Source of the DNA: Vibrio intestinalis
Lineage (GTDB): Bacteria; Pseudomonadota; Gammaproteobacteria; Enterobacterales; Vibrionaceae
Length of the DNA: 46,695 nucleotides
Assembly: GCF_025195085.2 (NCBI RefSeq)
Contig: NZ_JANAVY020000025.1
Location: forward strand, 1 to 46,695
Direction of reading: 5' to 3'
This document shows, piece after piece, positions 42,567 through 46,695 of this stretch. How positions within the stretch are numbered: position 1 is the stretch's first letter; each line of letters starts with the position of its first letter. The notes under the pieces are model-generated. The model was not told where the DNA came from. It saw only the letters and a program-made list of their open reading frames with translations, and did not search any database. The position numbers and the translations under genes were made by a program.

Positions 42567-43055
42567 TCAGTGCAATGTGACTGAGCCTTGATCATTGTTC
42601 CGTGAATTCTGTCCATTGGCTTCATTCCAAGAATGAGCGGCCATAAATTCAACGTGGCTCTCCACCAGCACGTTTGACTCTCTCTGCCATTTGTCTTGCT
42701 CTTGCTGGCTGCAAAATTCAAGGCCTAATACAGTGAGATGCTGCAAACGTTTCATTGACCAATCTTGAAGTTCAAGGTCGGCGAGGGGTTGGCTAACCGT
42801 CGCTTGCAGCTTGCTTGTTGCTAGCTGCAAGTACTGGTAAGCCTGATTTGGGTTTTGAAAACGCAAACCTTGAAAGACACGCAGGCAGCCATCTAACCAG
42901 CATGCAATGGCCTTGCTTTGCAGCTCGGTCACCTCTGGCCCCCAAACCGAATCTGGCACAGTTAAGATCAACGTTTGTAATTGTTCATCTTGATCATGCT
43001 TTCGGTTTTTGTACCAAGTGCTGATTTGTTCTACCCAGGTGTCTAGTTGGATCAT
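42567..43055 (-). CDS. Uncharacterised protein coupled to the ABC ATPases
   Basis: The start is ATG 43055, which overlaps the stop of the preceding ATPase gene in an ATGA, implying translational coupling; the open frame reaches 43070. The 162-residue product is mostly helical and rich in Gln and Trp (about six Trp), with no signal peptide or membrane helix. I did not recognise the family. It is last in the Fur-box operon with the two ATPases. Two RctB-type sites overlap it: 42586-42602 at the 3' end and 42990-43005 near the 5' end, the latter encoding the NRKHDQD segment. Confidence 0.65.
   Translation of the reverse strand: MIQLDTWVEQISTWYKNRKHDQDEQLQTLILTVPDSVWGPEVTELQSKAIACWLDGCLRVFQGLRFQNPNQAYQYLQLATSKLQATVSQPLADLELQDWSMKRLQHLTVLGLEFCSQQEQDKWQRESNVLVESHVEFMAAHSWNEANGQNSRNNDQGSVTLH
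42990..43005. other. RctB-type site inside a coding sequence
   Basis: TTGATCATGCTTTCGG is identical to the rctA-segment element at 39651-39666 and closely matches the oriCII iterons. Confidence 0.75.
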
Positions 43056-43984
43056 GCTGCGTCTACCCAATGCTTAACGAAGTGGTTAGGACCTATTTGA
43101 TCAAATCCATCGCGAACAATGGCACTGGTCGCGCGGATCTTATCTGCGTCTACAGAATAGTCTGGTTCACTTTCCACCAAATGACCAAATGGAAGATCAG
43201 GATCCGGTACCGCCGAGATCAACAGTTTGGTGTATGGGTGCTGCGGGTTGGTTAGAAGCGCTTGCGTATCACCCCATTCCACAATTTGGCCTTTGTACAT
43301 TACCGCTGTCTCTTCCGCGATGTAGTGCGCAGTGGCTAAGTCGTGGGTGATGTACAAGAAGCCAATACCAAGCTCTTTCTTCATGCGTTGCATAAGGTTG
43401 AGCACGCCAAGACGAATCGATACATCCAGCATTGAGGTTGGTTCGTCAGCCAGAATCACTTCTGCGCCAACGGCAAGAGCGCGGGCTAAGTTAACACGCT
43501 GACGCTGACCGCCACTAAGCTCGTGTGGGTACTTTTTCAAGGTATCCGGAGCAAGTTCAACCAAATCAATCAGCTCTTGTAAGCGACCAGGGATCTTACT
43601 GTTGTCTGAGACTTGCTTATGAATCTTCAATGGGCGAGTTAAGTGGTGCTCAATGGTATGGGTTGGGTTTAATGAGCCAAATGGGTCTTGGAACACCATT
43701 TGTACTTTGCTGCGATAATCAAGCAGCTCTTTGCGGCTGGTAATCTGGTCAATGTTTTTGCCTTTGAAAAGGATCTCACCGCTCGTTGCTGGGTACACTT
43801 TAGTCATTAAGCGAGCACAGGTACTTTTACCACAGCCAGACTCTCCAACCAGCGCTAACGTGCGCCCTTTATACAAATCAAAGCTTACTCCTTGCAGCGC
43901 TTTAAAACGCTCAACCGAAGAGAAGCCTCCACCAATAGTGAATTCTTTAACAATATTGTTTACTTGGATGATTGGCTCGCTCAT
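43052..43984 (-). CDS. ABC transporter ATPase (DppF/OppF type)
   Basis: This 310-residue protein is the second ATPase of a dipeptide-type ABC transporter. Walker A is LVGESGCGKSTCARL, the signature LSGGQRQRVNLARAL, and Walker B VILADEPTSMLD, followed by the oligopeptide-type C-terminal domain with TNPQHPYTKLLISAVPDPD. It overlaps the stop of the upstream DppD-type gene by 4 bp (ATGA). It would power uptake through an inner-membrane permease pair, but no permease or binding-protein gene is present in this operon or its vicinity. Confidence 0.92.
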   Translation of the reverse strand: MSEPIIQVNNIVKEFTIGGGFSSVERFKALQGVSFDLYKGRTLALVGESGCGKSTCARLMTKVYPATSGEILFKGKNIDQITSRKELLDYRSKVQMVFQDPFGSLNPTHTIEHHLTRPLKIHKQVSDNSKIPGRLQELIDLVELAPDTLKKYPHELSGGQRQRVNLARALAVGAEVILADEPTSMLDVSIRLGVLNLMQRMKKELGIGFLYITHDLATAHYIAEETAVMYKGQIVEWGDTQALLTNPQHPYTKLLISAVPDPDLPFGHLVESEPDYSVDADKIRATSAIVRDGFDQIGPNHFVKHWVDAA

Positions 43985-44829
43985 GCTGGCTCTCCTTCAG
44001 TTTGGTGTTTACCTTCATGGATATTCGGGAAAGACGCCCATAGCTTTTGCGTGTAAGCATGCTGCGGGTTATTACGGATGTTCTTTGAGGTATTGACCTC
44101 CACAATCTCACCATGGCGCATAATGGCGATGCGATCGCACAATTGGCTCATCAAGGCTAAGTCGTGGGTAATAAACAACACCGAGAAACCAAACTCTTCA
44201 CGTAGCTGATAGATTTGTTGCAGGATTTCACGTTGAACCACAACATCTAGCGCGGTGGTTGGCTCATCCATAACAATCAATTTCGGGTTCAATGAAAGTG
44301 CAATTGCAATCACCAAACGTTGGCGCATACCGCCACTAAATTGGTGAGGGTATTCCGTTAAGCGCTCGCGAGGGATGTTGACCAAATCAAGCAGTTGCTC
44401 AGCGCGTTTGGTTGATTCTGCTTCGCTCATGCCTTTGTGGTGGCGAAGTACGTCTGCAAACTGCTCTTTCACTGGCAATACAGGGTTAAGCGAGTTCATG
44501 GCACTTTGGAAAACCATGGCTATTTCACTCCAACGAACGGTGTTTAGCTCGCTGTCAGGCAGTTTCAATAGGTCACGGCCTTCGAAGTGGATTTGGCCGC
44601 CAGAGATAAACGCAGGCGGCTTATGTAGGCGGTTTATCGCAAACGCAATGGTACTTTTACCGCAGCCAGATTCGCCAGCAAGACCGAAGATTTCGCCCTT
44701 GCCAATATCGAAACTAACCGACTTAACGGCATTAAAGTCACCAGTGTCTGTGATGTAGTCGACGCAGAGGTCGCGGATTTTAATTATAGGGTCAGCATGA
44801 AAGGCATGCTGTAACAATGTTTCACTCAT
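43981..44829 (-). CDS. ABC transporter ATPase (DppD/OppD type)
   Basis: The start is set at ATG 44829 (MSETLLQHAFHADPI); a GTG at 44841 is also in frame. The 282-residue product is the first ATPase of the pair: Walker A LAGESGCGKSTIAFAI, signature FSGGMRQRLVIAIAL, Walker B LIVMDEPTTALD, and the peptide-transport C-terminal NPQHAYTQKLWASFP. A Fur-box lies about 20 bp upstream of the ATG, so expression should fall when iron is plentiful. Substrate candidates are peptides, heme or a siderophore-like ligand, but the gene set gives no membrane or binding component to tell. Confidence 0.92.
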   Translation of the reverse strand: MSETLLQHAFHADPIIKIRDLCVDYITDTGDFNAVKSVSFDIGKGEIFGLAGESGCGKSTIAFAINRLHKPPAFISGGQIHFEGRDLLKLPDSELNTVRWSEIAMVFQSAMNSLNPVLPVKEQFADVLRHHKGMSEAESTKRAEQLLDLVNIPRERLTEYPHQFSGGMRQRLVIAIALSLNPKLIVMDEPTTALDVVVQREILQQIYQLREEFGFSVLFITHDLALMSQLCDRIAIMRHGEIVEVNTSKNIRNNPQHAYTQKLWASFPNIHEGKHQTEGEPA

Positions 44830-44849
44830 AATGACACTCACTTGATAAA

Positions 44850-44868
44850 GATAATGGTTATCATTAAC
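44850..44868 (-). promoter_or_regulatory. Fur box upstream of ABC ATPase operon
   Basis: GATAATGGTTATCATTAAC matches the 19-bp Fur consensus GATAATGATAATCATTATC at 16 of 19 positions, including both inner half-sites. It is centred about 30 bp before the ATG of the first ATPase gene, in the promoter window. Confidence 0.78.
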
Positions 44869-45199
44869 TCTTATTTTGCGTGAGAAAAGAAGAGTGACAA
44901 AAAAGAGTGAACTAGGTCGAAAAATGAGCGCAGGAAAACGCAGATAGTGCGCGGGGAAAGCAAGTTTGAACTGGTGAGATTTTGTACCACACTTGATCTA
45001 GAACAGCATGGCCTTTCTGAGGGGGAATTTTTTAAATGTACTTTGGAAATTTGGTCGGTGCAAAGAGAATCGAAGCAAAATTTGCATCAGGTATTTGAAC
45101 TATTATCACCATCACATTCTTCACCAAATATGCTTAACAAACTTGATTGAGGTTTGTTAAGAATGAGGCGTCCCTAGCATGGTTTGTTCGGAGGTTACA
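44869..45199. other. Gap between ABC operon and small gene
   Basis: Apart from the ABC operon promoter at the left end, nothing is firmly supported. A 67-codon frame from GTG 44947 lacks a ribosome site. Confidence 0.4.
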
Positions 45200-45397
45200 A
45201 TGTCCATCAATTCTATTGACCATGATGAAATGACAAATATTGCGAATAAGTGGGACTTCACGGAAGAAGTAGAATCGCATAAGCCAACCACAACGGTAAA
45301 ATCTGCCGAAGCTCGTCGTCGCATCGAAGCGTTGAGAGAGATTCGAGAAAGCGGTCTTACTATTGAGGAAGCAAAGGAACTTGGCTTGCTGCACTGA
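45200..45397 (+). CDS. Small acidic/basic conserved-looking protein
   Basis: ATG 45200 follows GGAGG at 45190-45194, a strong ribosome site, giving 65 residues. The open frame upstream to 45179 has no such site. The N-terminal half is acidic (HDEMTNIANKWDFTEEVES). The C-terminal half is a charged helix (KSAEARRRIEALREIRESGL) ending in EEAKELGLLH, resembling short helix-rich regulators in outline. I do not recognise the family with confidence. It is separate from the next gene by 135 bp. Confidence 0.6.
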   Translation: MSINSIDHDEMTNIANKWDFTEEVESHKPTTTVKSAEARRRIEALREIRESGLTIEEAKELGLLH

Positions 45398-45532
45398 TGT
45401 GTATCGTAATGTTTGACCTGTGGGTGGCTAATATTTGAGCCACCCTTAGTTATTTTCGCTTGTTACTATTCTCAACATCCCCCTCTTGTGTGCTATATTT
45501 GCGCCTTTGTATTTTCTGATTCGAGATCCAGC

Positions 45533-45742
45533 ATGTCGATAAACTTGTCACTTCTACCTGCCGATGAAAAGAACCGAGTCGAGCTTGATAAGCAGGCTTC
45601 GTTTTTGGTGTGGAAAATGAGGGAAGCAAAAGGCGGCCCTGAAGAAATTGATCTGCAAGCTAACAAGCTAATTGATGAGAATGAGCGCATTTGGTTTTTG
45701 GAGTGTGTTGCAAAATACAAACGAATAATGGGTATCGCGTAG
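45533..45742 (+). CDS. Small helical protein (DUF3283-like)
   Basis: ATG 45533 opens a 69-residue protein, MSINLSLLPADEKNRVELDK and onward, with KQASFLVWKMREAKGG and ENERIWFLECVAKYKR. The length and these blocks recall the Vibrio family DUF3283, but I cannot confirm that from memory alone. It is all-helical, soluble and without catalytic motifs. No strong ribosome site is evident before it. An in-frame extension to 45413 is unlikely. Confidence 0.6.
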   Translation: MSINLSLLPADEKNRVELDKQASFLVWKMREAKGGPEEIDLQANKLIDENERIWFLECVAKYKRIMGIA

Positions 45743-45825
45743 CCCAAGCTGTCAGGCAAAATTGAAAAGCCTCGACATTTTGCTAAAATCCACCGCGTTA
45801 AATTGAATTAAGAGAGAACATCCCG

Positions 45826-46542
45826 ATGGGAAGAAGTTTTGAAGTGCGCAAAGCCTCTATGGCTAAAACTGCTGGCGCAAAAATTAAAGTTTATTCCAAA
45901 TACGGTAAAGAAATTTACATGTGCGCCAAAAATGGCGGTGCAGACCCAGATATGAACTTGTCGCTTAAGCACCTGATTGCTAAAGCTAAAAAAGACCAAG
46001 TTCCTGCACACGTTATCGAAAAAGCGATTGATAAAGCGACAGGCGGTGGCGGTGAAGATTACGCTCCTGCTCGTTACGAAGGCTTTGGCCCTGGTGGCAC
46101 AAGTGTAATCGTTGACTGTCTGACAGATAACGGCAACCGTACATTCCAAGATGTTCGCCAATGCTTCGTTAAGTGTGGCGCGAAAATCGGTGTTGAAGGT
46201 TCAGTATCGCATATGTTCGATCACCAAGCTGTATTCCAGTTTAAAGGTGAAGACGATGAAGTGATCCTAGAAACGCTGATGATGGAAGACGTAGATGTGA
46301 CAGACGTTGAGCTAGAAGACGGTGTTATTACTGTATTCGCTCCGCACACTGAGTTTTTCAAAACTAAGACAGCGCTTAACACAGCATTCCCTGATCTAAC
46401 TCTAGATGTGGAAGAGATTACTTTCGTACCTCAAACACATACTCCAGTGACTGGTGAAGATGCTGAGAAATTCCAGAAGTTCCAAGACATGCTGGATGAT
46501 TGTGATGACGTTCAGCAGGTTTACCACAACGCTGAGCTGTAA
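45826..46542 (+). CDS. yeeN: YebC/PmpR family transcriptional regulator (YeeN type)
   Basis: This 238-residue protein begins MGRSFEVRKASMAKTAGAKI and carries the family motifs YGKEIYMCAKNGGADPDMN, LIAKAKKDQVPAHVIEKAID, RYEGFGPGGTSVIVDCLTDN and FDHQAVFQFKGEDDE. It has the same length as E. coli YeeN. Family members bind DNA as transcription regulators (PmpR) or aid translation. AGAGAGAAC precedes the start. It is preceded by a promoter-like AT-rich gap of about 80 bp and followed by a hairpin terminator, so it is a single gene. Confidence 0.94.
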   Translation: MGRSFEVRKASMAKTAGAKIKVYSKYGKEIYMCAKNGGADPDMNLSLKHLIAKAKKDQVPAHVIEKAIDKATGGGGEDYAPARYEGFGPGGTSVIVDCLTDNGNRTFQDVRQCFVKCGAKIGVEGSVSHMFDHQAVFQFKGEDDEVILETLMMEDVDVTDVELEDGVITVFAPHTEFFKTKTALNTAFPDLTLDVEEITFVPQTHTPVTGEDAEKFQKFQDMLDDCDDVQQVYHNAEL

Positions 46543-46581
46543 TTGCTAAACGTGATATGAAAAAGCCTCGCACATGCGAGT

Positions 46582-46613
46582 AATGCCAGTCAGTTAAGCT
46601 GACTGGCATTTTT
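46582..46613 (+). terminator. Terminator of yeeN
   Basis: AATGCCAGTCAG (46582-46593) and CTGACTGGCATT (46599-46610) pair around TTAAG, followed by TTT. A smaller CTCGC/GCGAG hairpin precedes it. Confidence 0.88.
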
Positions 46614-46639
46614 CCTATTTGTTGCGTACTTCTTGGGTT

Positions 46640-46695
46640 TCAACTTAACCCATCGAGGATAACTTCTATCTTCTCTTCGAGGCGGTAGGATAAAC
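46640..46695 (-). CDS. Possible 3' end of a gene entering from the right
   Basis: One minus-strand frame reads into a TGA at 46642-46640 with the last residues YRLEEKIEVILDGLS, which looks coding. Only 18 codons lie within the window, so the gene cannot be identified. It would be convergent with yeeN, with the terminator between them. Confidence 0.25.
   Translation of the reverse strand, partial: LSYRLEEKIEVILDGLS

Noticed and set aside
44947..45150. A 67-codon frame beginning at GTG
   Set aside because: No ribosome site and no recognised motif. It may be chance.

Overview
This window is the replication-origin region of a Vibrio secondary chromosome (chromosome II). The diagnostic set is a partition pair (parB2, parA2), a large origin of about 1.2 kb packed with GATC-containing iterons, and the chromosome II initiator gene rctB. 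Seven copies of the centromere motif TTTACAnTGTAAA (parS2) are spread over 16 kb beside them. Other gene products (GlpT, GlpK, RlhA, TmcA, FapA, YeeN type) also read as Vibrionaceae. I do not assign a species. No rRNA, tRNA, CRISPR array, insertion sequence or prophage was seen.

Layout. 1-5 kb is accessory in character: a 5'-truncated GNAT acetyltransferase, a YjhX-family toxin-like gene, a MarR regulator with a triple ATCCATGGAT operator in front of two glutathione S-transferase-like genes, another GNAT gene, and a stump of a fructose-type PTS permease. 5-7.6 kb holds a Gfo/Idh/MocA oxidoreductase coupled to an SgrR-like regulator. 8-11.3 kb has a cold-shock protein, a HAD phosphatase and the rRNA hydroxylation gene rlhA. 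11.4-17.4 kb is a glycerol-3-phosphate regulon (glpD, glpR, glpK, glpT). 17.6-26.9 kb mixes small metabolic and regulatory genes: an ABM monooxygenase-like gene, two RDD membrane proteins, a MerR-methyltransferase fusion with a GNAT gene, a VOC/alcohol dehydrogenase pair divergent from a LysR gene, eda, and an IclR regulator with a degenerate arginase-like protein. 27-34 kb has a family 1 glycosidase, a FapA-family protein, an MDR oxidoreductase preceded by a TetR remnant, and a two-gene phosphorelay (REC-PP2C-HATPase plus STAS).

34.5-43 kb is the replication and partition core: three parS2 sites, tmcA, parB2, parA2, the inhibitory/rctA segment, six RctB iterons at a 22-23 bp period, an AT-rich unwinding zone with six ATCA repeats, and rctB. 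More RctB-type sites lie downstream of rctB, one of them inside a coding region. 43-46.7 kb holds a dipeptide-type ABC ATPase pair under a strong Fur box, two small conserved-looking proteins and a YebC/YeeN-family gene.

The most interesting points are the origin architecture with its downstream RctB sites, the parS2 distribution, the Fur-box ATPase pair without permeases, the arginase-fold protein that has lost its metal ligands, and the MerR-methyltransferase fusion behind a 19-bp-spacer promoter. Everything here comes from reading the sequence. Function names rest on remembered family features, not on searches.
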